DNA of 64,000 bases from Lachnospiraceae bacterium (GTDB lineage: Bacteria; Bacillota; Clostridia; Lachnospirales; Lachnospiraceae), in assembly GCA_017557525.1 (NCBI GenBank), contig JAFYYN010000105.1:1-64000 (forward strand), in the 5' to 3' direction. Numbering within the stretch: the stretch's first letter is position 1; each line of letters opens with the position of its first letter. Positions 1 through 8,250 of this stretch are shown here, in pieces. Below the pieces are notes generated by a model. It made no database searches and was not told where the DNA came from. It saw only the letters and a list, made by a program, of their open reading frames with translations. A program made the position numbers and the translations under genes.

Positions 1-50
1 CACTTAAGAAATCTGAGATCTTTTTTTTGCATAATAACTTCCGAAGCCAT
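1..50 (-). CDS. N-terminus of an unidentified protein, cut by the left edge
   Basis: A minus-strand reading frame begins with ATG at 48-50 and runs off the window with no stop. The visible start reads MASEVIMQKKDLRFL. A good ribosome-binding site (AGGGAG) lies 6-7 bases upstream, and a near-consensus promoter with two operator-like palindromes precedes it at 70-127. The promoter architecture suggests an autoregulated gene such as a repressor or antitoxin, but sixteen codons are too few to name a family. Confidence 0.55.
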   Translation of the reverse strand, partial: MASEVIMQKKDLRFLK

Positions 51-69
51 TGTATTTCTCCCTAAAAAT

Positions 70-127
70 TTGACGAGCGTCAAATATATGATACGATGAT
101 TGTATCACAATATTTGTCGCTCGTCAA
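70..127 (-). promoter_or_regulatory. Consensus promoter with twin palindromic operators
   Basis: On the minus strand, -35 TTGACG (122-127) is followed after exactly 17 bases by -10 TACAAT (99-104). A 14-base palindrome TTGACG-AG-CGTCAA lies at 70-83 in the untranslated leader, and a one-mismatch copy lies at 114-127, covering the -35. The centres are 44 bp apart, about four helical turns. A third inverted repeat, TGATAC-N7-GTATCA, spans the -10. This arrangement fits a repressor that binds both sites. The regulator itself is not identified. Confidence 0.75.
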
Positions 128-145
128 GTACAACTTCAGTATCCG

Positions 146-1405
146 CTAAAGAGGTCTGACCCCGAATGCGGAAGCCATGCTCTCTGCCTCGCTTCTTTTA
201 ATACCATATTTAGTGGCAAGATATTTCCAGTTTTCTTTAACGATGCGGGTTATATCATTTAACCTGCTTTCAGCTTCTATCCTTTTCAAACCGAAGTGTT
301 CCGATATTTCTAGAGCCAATTCAAAATCCATCCGATTATCGTTTTCAGTAACCATCAGTGAAAGTGTGTCTCCTGTAAGTGATGGATTTACATCATATAA
401 TGGTGAAAGCCGCCACCCTTTCCCGGTAAGTATAAAGCCATGATTTCTCAAATGATCATCTGTATTTGATACACACATACTAAAAACTATCCGTGACCAA
501 AGTTCACACAGATCTTCTTTTACATACACGCTATTTGATTTCAGGAATTCTGCAATATCAAGATATCCATAATTGTCAGACTGCCCGTCAACTGCTCCAA
601 GCATAGTCATCGCCGAAGCAAAATGTCTTCGTCTTTCCCCTTCTCTGTCAAACCTCTTAACAAGAAATGTAGAGCCATATTTAGAAAACTTTTCAAGCAT
701 AGCCTCCGGAACATTCAGATTGCATTTTAGAGCCAGATCATGTACTACCATTTCCCATGCAGCTACATCTGTATCATCATTCTTCGAAGGAAACTTTGCT
801 ATCCATAAACTCCCATCGGGTGCTTTTACACTTGCTTTTGGTCTTGCCCCACCTAGTGATGAACCCGGTGCGACCAATTGTTTCAGCCACTTATCCTCCA
901 TAATATTTTCATCTTTTTCATATTCCCTTGATGCCTCTTCGAGTTGGCGTAAAGTAGTCCATGGCGGGACTGAAAAATCTCTGTCATCAGACAAAAACGG
1001 ACCATCTTCCTGTAGGGATAACCGTATAGCTCCCATTCTCGCCTCATCAAGCACACCCAAAAGGTAATCCGATTCCATAAGTTTTCGTGGTTTCCTTTTC
1101 TCCACAGATGCGTTTACTAATTCTCTTCTGTCGAGTAATTTTCTGCCCCATCTATCCGGGCACGTATCTGAAAAAATACCGAAGATTTTCATTTTCCCCG
1201 GTACATATTGTCTACCTCTATATAAGGGCAGATCGGGATCTATTATATAATTTTGCTTTTTCTGAGCCGTCAGCCAGTCATCATTATATTCAAATGAACA
1301 CGTTTCATTCCCGCGAATTTGATCAATATAAAGCCTGCCCATCAGTACAGGCATACTGCTGCTCCAATTTTCATAAACAAATACTTCCTGATTCATGTCA
1401 TTCAC
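146..1405 (-). CDS. HipA-like serine/threonine kinase toxin
   Basis: This 419-residue protein has the HipA fold in order: an N-terminal HipA_N-like part (about 1-110), a glycine-rich loop SSLGGARPKAS near 185, a lysine strand WIAKFP, the catalytic loop SNTDDHLRNHG near 315, and the metal-binding DFG-equivalent LSPLYDVNPS near 335. HipA kinases phosphorylate targets such as glutamyl-tRNA synthetase and slow growth; the target here is unknown. The frame opens with GTG at 1405, overlapping the end of the upstream antitoxin-like gene, with an ATG alternative at 1396 behind an AGGTG site. The overlap implies translational coupling. All motifs look intact. Confident family call; the biological role is inferred. 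Confidence 0.85.
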   Translation of the reverse strand: MNDMNQEVFVYENWSSSMPVLMGRLYIDQIRGNETCSFEYNDDWLTAQKKQNYIIDPDLPLYRGRQYVPGKMKIFGIFSDTCPDRWGRKLLDRRELVNASVEKRKPRKLMESDYLLGVLDEARMGAIRLSLQEDGPFLSDDRDFSVPPWTTLRQLEEASREYEKDENIMEDKWLKQLVAPGSSLGGARPKASVKAPDGSLWIAKFPSKNDDTDVAAWEMVVHDLALKCNLNVPEAMLEKFSKYGSTFLVKRFDREGERRRHFASAMTMLGAVDGQSDNYGYLDIAEFLKSNSVYVKEDLCELWSRIVFSMCVSNTDDHLRNHGFILTGKGWRLSPLYDVNPSLTGDTLSLMVTENDNRMDFELALEISEHFGLKRIEAESRLNDITRIVKENWKYLATKYGIKRSEAESMASAFGVRPL

Positions 1406-1710
1406 CTAGCCCTTTTTGCCACTTTAAGTCCTAAGTCCTGAAGAGTATGCCCTAATTTATCATCCTTTGCTATGAGTAGTAGATCATCATCCAGACCGCC
1501 TATTGCAATTAAAACAGAAGCATACGCCCCCATCGAAACCGATGGGTCGCCCTTTTCTATTTTCCATACGGTCGCCCTGCTTAATCCCGCTCGTTCAGCT
1601 ACCAAATCCTCTGTTATATTACGTCTTAGTCTTGCCAGCTTTATCTGCTCTCCCATAAGGCTTAGTTTTTTCAATGTTTTCGGTAATAAAACAGTACTTT
1701 TCTTTGCCAT
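1402..1710 (-). CDS. HipB-like XRE-family antitoxin/repressor
   Basis: A 102-residue protein with a helix-turn-helix of the Cro/CI (XRE) type, about residues 17-70, visible as LARLRRNITEDLVAERAGLS followed by RATVWKIEKGDPSVS. It precedes and overlaps the HipA-like gene, the standard order of hipBA modules, in which HipB neutralises the kinase and represses the operon. The length is close to typical HipB-like antitoxins. The start ATG has GGAG six bases upstream. A perfect-consensus promoter lies just ahead, with a weak TTGA...TCAA dyad over its -35 that could be the autoregulatory operator. Confidence 0.85.
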   Translation of the reverse strand: MAKKSTVLLPKTLKKLSLMGEQIKLARLRRNITEDLVAERAGLSRATVWKIEKGDPSVSMGAYASVLIAIGGLDDDLLLIAKDDKLGHTLQDLGLKVAKRAR

Positions 1711-1733
1711 ACAATGCTCCTTTTTTGTTTAAT

Positions 1734-1762
1734 ATTATATACATTGATTGTAATATTGTCAA
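1734..1762 (-). promoter_or_regulatory. Promoter of the hipBA-like pair
   Basis: TTGACA (1757-1762) and TATAAT (1734-1739) are separated by 17 bases, matching both sigma-A hexamers exactly. The spacer holds two direct ACAAT copies and a loose TTGA-N11-TCAA dyad, a possible antitoxin-binding site. The rest of 1763-1930 shows no gene; a stretch with GGAGTCAGACCCC near 1893 resembles fragments of REP-type repeats. Confidence 0.8.
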
Positions 1763-1933
1763 GTTAATTAAACATTAAATATAGAATGATTACCGGGATG
1801 ATTATTTTTTTTGACATGGGCGGTATTCCACCAGAATAATTATAAAAGACTATTCGGATTGGAAGTCCCCGTCAAGAGCTCTTTTTTTCAGAGGAGTCAG
1901 ACCCCTTTTGCACTGTGAAAAAAGTGTGAAGAC

Positions 1934-1983
1934 ATAAAAAAGAAGGATTCTGTGACTGATCATTAAATCAGTTACAGAATCCT
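1934..1983 (-). terminator. Terminator-like hairpin after feoB, resembling a REP element
   Basis: The arms 1944-1960 and 1967-1983 pair over 17 positions with one mismatch around a 6-base loop. On the minus strand the stem is followed by TTCTTTTTT, so it can end feoB transcription. Its core TTCTGTGACTGA resembles the hairpin at 26506-26549, so it may be a repeat used as a terminator. Confidence 0.7.
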
Positions 1984-2047
1984 ATCTCCTGCCTATGATA
2001 CATGTAAATTTTTTACACTGCTTAAATGATTTTCAAATATCAGAACA

Positions 2048-4519
2048 TTAAGCAAATAGTGATATTATAAGCTTTACAACCAATGCGGTTACCCATGCTA
2101 TGGAGCATTGGAATAATATGATGGCTGCTGCCCATTTTCTTCCAAGTTCTCTTTTTACAGAAGCTACAGCAGCTACACAGGGTGTGTAGAGCAGGCAGAA
2201 TACCAAAAGTGACATTGCAGCTACAGGTGATATGACTGCCAGTATTTCCTCTGTATCTGTGAACAGTACTGAGAATGTCGATACCACACTTTCCTTTGCC
2301 ATAAAGCCTGTAATAAGTGCGGTCGTGATCCTCCAGTCGCCAAAGCCCATAGGGGTAAACAGTGGTGAAATAGCTCCTGCGATAGCGGCAAGTATGCTGT
2401 CCTTGGAGTTATCAACCATGCTGAGGTTAAAGCTGAATTTTTTCAGGAACCATATTACTATGGATGCCATGAAAATTACCGTAAATGCCCTTGTCAGGAA
2501 ATCCTTTGCCTTGTCCCATAGCAGACGTGCTACATTTTTAAGTCCCGGCATACGGTAATTGGGAAGCTCCATAACGAATGGTACCGCTTCGCCCTTGAAT
2601 ATCGTCTTTTTCGAAACAAACGCCGTAAGGATACCCATTATTATACCGAACAGATAGAGCCCAACCATAATGAGCGCTCCGTTGCTTGGGAAGAACAGAG
2701 TTGTAAAGAACGCATATATAGGAAGCTTTGCAGTACAGCTCATAAACGGTATGAGCATTATTGTCAGTTTCCTGTCTCTTTCTGAGGGAAGTGTACGGCC
2801 TGCCATAACTCCGGGCACCGAACAACCAAAGCCTATAAGAAGGGGTACTATACTTCTGCCGGAAAGTCCGAGCTTACGTAAGGGTTTATCCATTACAAAG
2901 GCAACTCTTGCCATATACCCCGTATCCTCTAACAACGAGAGGAAGAAGAACAGCAGGATGATGATCGGCAGGAAACTGATTACGCTGCCTACACCTGTAA
3001 ATATACCATCGATTATCAACGAGTGGATTACTTCATTTACCTTCCATGACTCAAGCAGTGCATCCGCTTTTCCCGTAACAAAATCGACGCCGGATTCCAG
3101 TAATTCCTGCAGCCAGGCTCCTATTACGTTAAATGTTAGCCAGAATATGAGCCCCATTATGCCAATAAATGCAGGTATCGCGGTAAACCTGCCTGTAAGG
3201 AAGGAGTCTATCTTTTCACTTCTCTGTCTTTCCTTGCTCTCCTTCGGCTTTACTACCGATGCTGCTACAAGCTTTTTGATGAACGAGAAACGCATATCGG
3301 CCATGGCAGCGGATCTGTCCATGCCTCGCTCGTCCTCCATCTGGAGAATGATATGCTCGACCATTTCCTTTTCGTTTTCTGAAAGATCAAGTGCCTTTAC
3401 TACTCTTTCATCGCCCTCTATGATCTTGTTGGCAGCAAATCTTACAGGGATTTCGGCACGTTTCGCGTGATCGTCTATCAGCTGCATGATACCGTGGATG
3501 CATCTGTGTACTGCTCCTCCGTTATCATTTTCCTCACAGAAATCCTGTTTCTGGGGACGCTCCTGATATCTTGCCACATGGATAGCGTGGCGTATAAGTT
3601 CGTCTACACCTTCATTTTTAGATGCAGAAATTGGTACTACAGGGATGCCCAGCATTGCCTCCATATCATTTATACGGACTGCTCCGCCATTTGACCGCAT
3701 CTCGTCCATCATATTGATGGCAAGTACCATGGGCACATCAAGCTCGATCAGCTGCATGGTGAGATAAAGGTTACGCTCTATATTTGTGGCATCGACTATG
3801 TTTATGATGCCCTTGGGTTTTTCTCCTATTATATACTGTCGTGATACTATCTCTTCATCTGTATAGGGTGAAAGCGAATAGATACCAGGCAAATCTACTA
3901 CTTCTGTAGAAGGATTGTTTTTTATCGCTCCGCTCTTTCTGTCCACCGTTACTCCTGGAAAGTTGCCTACATGCTGGTTAGAGCCTGTGAGCTGATTAAA
4001 AAGCGTTGTCTTTCCACAGTTCTGATTTCCGGCTAAGGCAAAGGTGAGTACGGTACCTTCGGGAAGAGGGTTCTCTGTAGCCTGATCATGGTAAATACCT
4101 TCCTCACCAAAACCGGGATGCTCACGGTATTTACGGAGTTCCTTTTCGGGCTTTTTCTGTTTATCCTTTTTCTTGTTCTTATCCGATTTATCAGAGGTAT
4201 CTGTATTATCCGAGTTTTTTTCTGCCTCATTACCTGCACCGTCATTTATTGACGAACCATTTTTATCATGTTTCTTTTCTCCGGATACATGTGCCTTAAC
4301 CTTTTCTATCTCAATCTGCCCTGCATCAGCCAAGCGCAAAGTAAGCTCGTATCCATGTATACGAAGCTCCATGGGGTCGCCCATAGGCGCAAACTTAATA
4401 AGGGTTACCTCCGCTCCGGGGATAACGCCCATGTCCAGGAAATGCTGCCTTAATGCTCCGTGGCCGCCAACCACTTTCACAACGGCAGACTCTCCAACTT
4501 TTAATTCTTTGAGTGTCAT
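2048..4519 (-). CDS. feoB: Ferrous iron transporter, FeoA-FeoB fusion
   Basis: 823 residues. Residues 1-74 form a FeoA (SH3-like) domain. A highly charged, Lys/Asp/Ser-rich linker covers about 75-155. The FeoB G domain then has G1 GNQNCGKTTLFN near 164, switch region VGNFPGVTVDRKSG, G3 DLPGIYSLSPY and G4 NMMD. The C-terminal half carries the two Gate regions and about eight to ten membrane helices, including the conserved LLIGFGCSVPGVMAGRT. It moves Fe(II) into the cytoplasm. FeoA is more often a separate gene, so this is a fusion. The start is supported by AAGAAGGA upstream. A promoter and a weak Fur-like AT-rich site precede it. Confidence 0.95.
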   Translation of the reverse strand: MTLKELKVGESAVVKVVGGHGALRQHFLDMGVIPGAEVTLIKFAPMGDPMELRIHGYELTLRLADAGQIEIEKVKAHVSGEKKHDKNGSSINDGAGNEAEKNSDNTDTSDKSDKNKKKDKQKKPEKELRKYREHPGFGEEGIYHDQATENPLPEGTVLTFALAGNQNCGKTTLFNQLTGSNQHVGNFPGVTVDRKSGAIKNNPSTEVVDLPGIYSLSPYTDEEIVSRQYIIGEKPKGIINIVDATNIERNLYLTMQLIELDVPMVLAINMMDEMRSNGGAVRINDMEAMLGIPVVPISASKNEGVDELIRHAIHVARYQERPQKQDFCEENDNGGAVHRCIHGIMQLIDDHAKRAEIPVRFAANKIIEGDERVVKALDLSENEKEMVEHIILQMEDERGMDRSAAMADMRFSFIKKLVAASVVKPKESKERQRSEKIDSFLTGRFTAIPAFIGIMGLIFWLTFNVIGAWLQELLESGVDFVTGKADALLESWKVNEVIHSLIIDGIFTGVGSVISFLPIIILLFFFLSLLEDTGYMARVAFVMDKPLRKLGLSGRSIVPLLIGFGCSVPGVMAGRTLPSERDRKLTIMLIPFMSCTAKLPIYAFFTTLFFPSNGALIMVGLYLFGIIMGILTAFVSKKTIFKGEAVPFVMELPNYRMPGLKNVARLLWDKAKDFLTRAFTVIFMASIVIWFLKKFSFNLSMVDNSKDSILAAIAGAISPLFTPMGFGDWRITTALITGFMAKESVVSTFSVLFTDTEEILAVISPVAAMSLLVFCLLYTPCVAAVASVKRELGRKWAAAIILFQCSIAWVTALVVKLIISLFA

Positions 4520-4552
4520 TTGTTAATCCTTCTTATCCTTTAAACTGTGGCT

Positions 4553-4581
4553 ATTCTATCATTATTTCCCAATTTATGCAA
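4553..4581 (-). promoter_or_regulatory. Probable feoB promoter with weak Fur-like site
   Basis: TTGCAT (4576-4581) and TAGAAT (4553-4558) are spaced by 17 bases. The sequence AATAATGATAGAAT over the spacer and -10 resembles the NATWAT repeats of a Fur box, which would fit iron repression, but the match covers only about two of three hexamers. Confidence 0.5.
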
Positions 4582-4606
4582 GTAGTAAGTATATGCTAAT
4601 TTTCCA

Positions 4607-4637
4607 TAAAAAAACCGGTAGGCTTTGCGCCTACCGG
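4607..4637 (-). terminator. Rho-independent terminator of pnp
   Basis: A perfect 9-bp stem CCGGTAGGC / GCCTACCGG (4615-4623 with 4629-4637) closes a 5-base loop and is followed on the minus strand by seven or more T residues. It starts 13 bases after the pnp stop codon. Confidence 0.93.
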
Positions 4638-4649
4638 AAAAAAACTGTC

Positions 4650-6734
4650 TTATTTTACATCCTTAATCGAGAAGCTTATTCTTCCCATCTTGTCCTTGCC
4701 AAGACATACGCACTTAACCTTGTCGCCTAAGGTAAGTACATCCTCTACATGGTTGATCCTCTCCTTAGCGATCTTGGAGATGTGTACCATGCCCTCCTTG
4801 CCGGGAGCGAACTCGATGAATGCTCCGAATTCCTTGATGGAAACAACCTTGCCCTCGTAGATCTTGCCCTCTTCGAACTCTTCTACGATGATGTTGATGA
4901 GACGGATAGCTTCCTGCATCATAGCGGGATCTGTACCGCATACTGATACAGCACCTTCATCTGTGATATCAATCTTAACGCCTGTAGCATCAATGATTGC
5001 ATTGATTGTCTTTCCACGCTGTCCGACAACATCACCGATCTTCTGAGGATCGATCTGGATCTGAACAATCTTGGGAGCGTACTGGCTAACCTCAGGACGA
5101 GGCTCTGCAATAGCCTTCTTCATGCAGTTGTCCATGATGAAGAGTCTTGCTTCACGGCAACGGGCGATAGCGCCTTCTACAATAGGACGGGTAAGTCCGT
5201 GGATCTTGATATCCATCTGGATAGCTGTGATACCCTCTGTTGTACCGGTTACCTTAAAGTCCATATCTCCGAAGAAGTCCTCTAAGCCCTGGATATCTGT
5301 TAAGAGTACGAAATCATCATCTGTCTCGCCTGTAACAAGACCACAGCTGATACCTGCTACCATTCTCTTGATAGGTACACCTGCTGCCATAAGTGACATA
5401 CATGATGCACAGGTAGAAGCCATTGATGTTGAACCGTTAGACTCAAATGTCTCTGATACGCAGCGAATTGCGTAAGGGAACTCTTCCTCACTGGGAAGTA
5501 CGGGGATAAGTGCACGCTCTGCTAAAGCACCGTGACCGATCTCACGACGTCCGGGACCACGGCTAACCTTGGTCTCGCCTACTGAGTATGCAGGGAAGTT
5601 ATAATGATGCATATAACGCTTGCTTACTTCGTTCTCATCAAGACCGTCAAGCTTCTGCATCTCTGAAAGAGGTGCAAGTGTACATACGTCGCAGATCTGT
5701 GTCTGTCCACGTGTGAACATTGATGAGCCATGTACTCTGGGTACAATATCAACCTCTGCTGCTAATGGTCTAATCTGAGTGATCTCACGGCCGTCAGGAC
5801 GCTTGTGATCCTTTAAGATCATCTTTCTTACGGTCTTCTTCTCGTACTGGTAAATAGCCTCGCCGAGGATTGCAAGCCACTCCTCGTTGTCTGCGAAAGC
5901 TTCTGTAAGCTTATCTGTGATAGCTGAGATATTTGCCTCACGCTTCTGCTTTTCATCTGTAAATACAGCCTCTTCCATCTCTGCGGGAGGTACAATCTGC
6001 TTGATAGCCTCGAAAAGCTCCGCAGGGATAGCACAGCTGGTGTACTCATGCTTGGGCTTTCCTACTTCCTTTACGATATCGTTGATGAAAGCGATGATTG
6101 TCTGGTTTACATTGTGAGCCTTGTAGATGGCCTCGATCATCTTTTCCTCAGGGATCTCGTTAGCGCCTGCCTCGATCATGATAACCTTCTCAGCTGTTGA
6201 AGCTACTGTAAGGTTAAGGTCTCCACTCTTCCACTGCTCCTGTGAAGGGTTGATGATGAATTCGCCGTCGATCATGCCTACCTGGGTCATAGCGCAGGGG
6301 CCGTCGAAGGGGATGTCTGAAATAGCTGTTGCGATTGCTGAGCCAAGCATACCAACGAGCTCGGGACGGCAAGCGGGATCAACTGCCATTACCATGTTGT
6401 TAAGGGTTACGTCATTACGGTAGTCCTTAGGGAAAAGAGGTCTCATAGGACGGTCGATAACACGTGATGTAAGGATTGCGTTCTCACTGGGCTTACCCTC
6501 ACGCTTTGTGAATCCGCCGGGAATCTTTCCTACTGCGTAAAGCTTCTCCTCAAATTCAACACTCAAGGGGAAGAAATCGATACCATCTCTGGGCTTCTCT
6601 GATGCTGTTGCTGTAGAGAGCACTGTGGTATCACCGTAATGCATGAATGCAGCGCCGTTTGCCTGTGCTGCTACTCTGCCGACGTCAACACTGAGTGTAC
6701 GTCCGGCGAGTTCCATTGAAAAAGTCTTGTACAT
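4650..6734 (-). CDS. pnp: Polyribonucleotide nucleotidyltransferase (PNPase)
   Basis: 694 residues, the usual length. Order: RNase PH-like domain 1 (start FSMELAGRTLSVDVGR), helical linker, catalytic RNase PH-like domain 2 (PDGREITQIRPL, then FPAYSVGE, GRREIGHGALAERAL and SNGSTSMAS), KH domain (IGDVVGQRGKTINAI) and S1 domain (EGKVVSIKEFGAFIEF). It degrades RNA 3' to 5' by phosphorolysis and can add tails. A strong GGAGGT site precedes the ATG. The gene stands alone with its own terminator; rpsO, often adjacent, is not upstream. A promoter near 7009-7037 would give a leader of about 270 nt that opens with a long hairpin. Confidence 0.97.
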   Translation of the reverse strand: MYKTFSMELAGRTLSVDVGRVAAQANGAAFMHYGDTTVLSTATASEKPRDGIDFFPLSVEFEEKLYAVGKIPGGFTKREGKPSENAILTSRVIDRPMRPLFPKDYRNDVTLNNMVMAVDPACRPELVGMLGSAIATAISDIPFDGPCAMTQVGMIDGEFIINPSQEQWKSGDLNLTVASTAEKVIMIEAGANEIPEEKMIEAIYKAHNVNQTIIAFINDIVKEVGKPKHEYTSCAIPAELFEAIKQIVPPAEMEEAVFTDEKQKREANISAITDKLTEAFADNEEWLAILGEAIYQYEKKTVRKMILKDHKRPDGREITQIRPLAAEVDIVPRVHGSSMFTRGQTQICDVCTLAPLSEMQKLDGLDENEVSKRYMHHYNFPAYSVGETKVSRGPGRREIGHGALAERALIPVLPSEEEFPYAIRCVSETFESNGSTSMASTCASCMSLMAAGVPIKRMVAGISCGLVTGETDDDFVLLTDIQGLEDFFGDMDFKVTGTTEGITAIQMDIKIHGLTRPIVEGAIARCREARLFIMDNCMKKAIAEPRPEVSQYAPKIVQIQIDPQKIGDVVGQRGKTINAIIDATGVKIDITDEGAVSVCGTDPAMMQEAIRLINIIVEEFEEGKIYEGKVVSIKEFGAFIEFAPGKEGMVHISKIAKERINHVEDVLTLGDKVKCVCLGKDKMGRISFSIKDVK

Positions 6735-6814
6735 TTCGTACCTCCATAATTTTTCTGTCGCCTCCTTTAACTTTGCTTATCATAAGCATAAGTCTTTAAA
6801 GGATAAGCGGATAC

Positions 6815-7005
6815 AATTTGCTCCTGGGGGCTCCGAAACAACTGAAGGAAACTCTCGATACTAAATATCATACGACGCGTCTTGTCATTCGTAGTATAAT
6901 ACCTCATCAGTCGCTACGCGACAGCTTCTCTTCAGGGAGAAGCCTTAGTTTCGTATTTAACAGCCAGAACTCCCTTCAGTAGTCTCGGATAAAGCCCCGC
7001 AAATT
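6815..7005 (-). repeat. Long imperfect inverted repeat in the pnp leader
   Basis: The outer 55-60 bases are mutually complementary: AATTTGC at 6815-6821 with its complement at 6999-7005, then GGGGCT, CCGA, ACTGAAGG and TAAATA blocks on both arms with small bulges. The loop contains a copy of the dispersed two-hairpin repeat and a smaller ATACGA/TCGTAT dyad. The predicted transcription start near 7002 lies at the very edge, so the whole structure would be the first part of the pnp mRNA. A long 5' hairpin is how E. coli pnp is autoregulated through RNase III; the parallel here is inference. Confidence 0.75.
6901..6948 (-). repeat. Dispersed two-hairpin repeat, copy 1 (pnp leader)
   Basis: Read on the minus strand: hairpin one GCTTCTC / GAGAAGC, hairpin two GTCGC-GTA-GCGAC, then the conserved tail TGATGAGGT. 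It belongs to the six-copy family described in the findings and sits in the loop of the pnp leader inverted repeat. Confidence 0.8.
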
Positions 7006-7008
7006 AAT

Positions 7009-7037
7009 ATTATAGCACAACCGAAAAAATATTGCCA
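7009..7037 (-). promoter_or_regulatory. Probable pnp promoter (extended -10)
   Basis: TATAAT at 7009-7014 preceded by TGC, an extended -10 motif, with a poor -35 (TGGCAA, 7032-7037) at 17 bases. The start site would be about 7002, the outer edge of the leader hairpin. Confidence 0.6.
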
Positions 7038-7186
7038 CACCTTTTTGAAATTTTCTTATGATTGCAGGCCTCTTTTTATTCGTAAATGCCCTACTCATCG
7101 GAATTCAGAGAAAAAATTAAGAAAATATAAAAAATCACTTCCTTTTTAGAGTGAAATGAAGTATACTATATTTGATCGGGGTTATG

Positions 7187-7241
7187 TTTACAAGGTAAAA
7201 ATATATACTGTTTTACAAGAAAAACTATATATTGATACTAA
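7187..7241 (+). promoter_or_regulatory. Tandem repeats and possible promoter upstream of degV
   Basis: TTTACAAG followed by an A-rich block and TATATA occurs twice, at 7187 and 7212, a 25-base period. The second copy supplies a possible -35 (TTTACA) 18 bases before TACTAA at 7236-7241. The repeated unit could be an operator or merely AT-rich promoter DNA. Apart from the short ATGCT/AGCAT dyad near 7242-7256, no other structure was seen in 7040-7328. Confidence 0.4.
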
Positions 7242-7328
7242 TGCTAATACAGCATAATCCGCGGTCTAAAATCAAGGAAAATGAAGTTTTCTCTTAAGTC
7301 TAAAAGAAGCTTCATAAATGGAGAAGAA

Positions 7329-8210
7329 ATGGAACAAGATTATCTGATCGCTACGGCGTCAACCTGTGACCTTACAAAGGAGTATCTGGCTGAACACGAT
7401 ATCCCTTTCATCAAGTATTCCTACACGATCGATGAAAAGGTTTATTTTGATGACTGCAGCGAAACTACAAGGCAGGAAGTTTATACTCAGATGAGAAATG
7501 GCGCGATCCTCACTACTGCTGCCATCAACACCTATGCTTACAAAGATTTCTTTGAGGATCTTATCAAAAAACATGGCAAGAATATCATCTTTCTCGATAT
7601 GTCCAAGGTTCTTTCAGCTTCACATAAATTTGCTGAAGAGGCTATCGAAGAGCTGAATAAAAGCTATCCTGATATCAAGATTATCTATGTTGATACCTGC
7701 TGCGTTTCCGGCGGTCTCGGTATGCTGGTCATGAACGTAGTAAAAAACTACGAAGCAGGCATGAGCTTTGAGGATAACTTAAAGTGGATTGAGGATAATA
7801 AGTTAAAGATTGCGCACAGATTTACAGTTGATAACTTAAACTACTTAAAGCGTGGCGGCCGTGTTTCTAATTCTGCCGCACTGGTAGGTACTCTCCTTAA
7901 TATCAAGCCCGTGCTTTACGTTCCGAATGACGGTTCTCTTATGGTTTCGACCAAGGTCAGGGGACGAAAGAAAGCTCTTAATACCATAATTGATGCGATC
8001 AAAGAAGAAATAGGCAGACCTGATGGCAAGGAATTTCTTATCAACCATGCCGACTGTCTGGAAGACGCTGAGTATGTTAGAGATAAGCTGCTTGAAGCAT
8101 ATCCTTCCATCGGAAAGATAAGTATCCAGGGACTTGGAGTTGTTATCGGTGCTCATTGCGGCCCCGGATTATTTACGATATTCTATATGGCAAATGAGAG
8201 GACTCCGTAA
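7329..8210 (+). CDS. DegV family fatty-acid-binding protein
   Basis: About 293 residues from the chosen ATG. DegV (EDD-fold) proteins bind fatty acids, in Gram-positives often as FakB partners of the FakA kinase. Seen here: N-terminal YLIATASTCDL (family usually TDSTCDL), middle VDTCCVSGGLGMLV, and the hallmark block LNYLKRGGRVSNSAALVGTL with LNIKPVL and KVRGRKKAL. The usual S-G-T-Y fatty-acid-site motif is LSASHKFA here, so binding may differ. An in-frame ATG at 7281 exists but has a crowded ribosome site; 7329 has GGAG five bases upstream and matches where the family begins. The gene is monocistronic, with a terminator directly downstream. Confidence 0.9.
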   Translation: MEQDYLIATASTCDLTKEYLAEHDIPFIKYSYTIDEKVYFDDCSETTRQEVYTQMRNGAILTTAAINTYAYKDFFEDLIKKHGKNIIFLDMSKVLSASHKFAEEAIEELNKSYPDIKIIYVDTCCVSGGLGMLVMNVVKNYEAGMSFEDNLKWIEDNKLKIAHRFTVDNLNYLKRGGRVSNSAALVGTLLNIKPVLYVPNDGSLMVSTKVRGRKKALNTIIDAIKEEIGRPDGKEFLINHADCLEDAEYVRDKLLEAYPSIGKISIQGLGVVIGAHCGPGLFTIFYMANERTP

Positions 8211-8219
8211 TAGATGAGA

Positions 8220-8249
8220 ACGGGCAGGTTTTAAACCTGCCCGTTTTTT
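8220..8249 (+). terminator. Rho-independent terminator of degV
   Basis: A 12-bp perfect stem ACGGGCAGGTTT with its complement around one base, followed by TTTTTT on the plus strand. It lies 10 bases after the degV stop and against the end of the converging minus-strand gene. Confidence 0.93.
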
Positions 8250-8250
8250 G

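Noticed and set aside
2670..3470. Open frame of 266 codons on the plus strand opposite feoB
   Set aside because: Antisense to a strongly conserved gene, with no ribosome site and no recognisable protein pattern. Similar long shadows opposite dus (28595-29278), cheA (50878-51570) and flhA (58121-58690) were rejected for the same reason.
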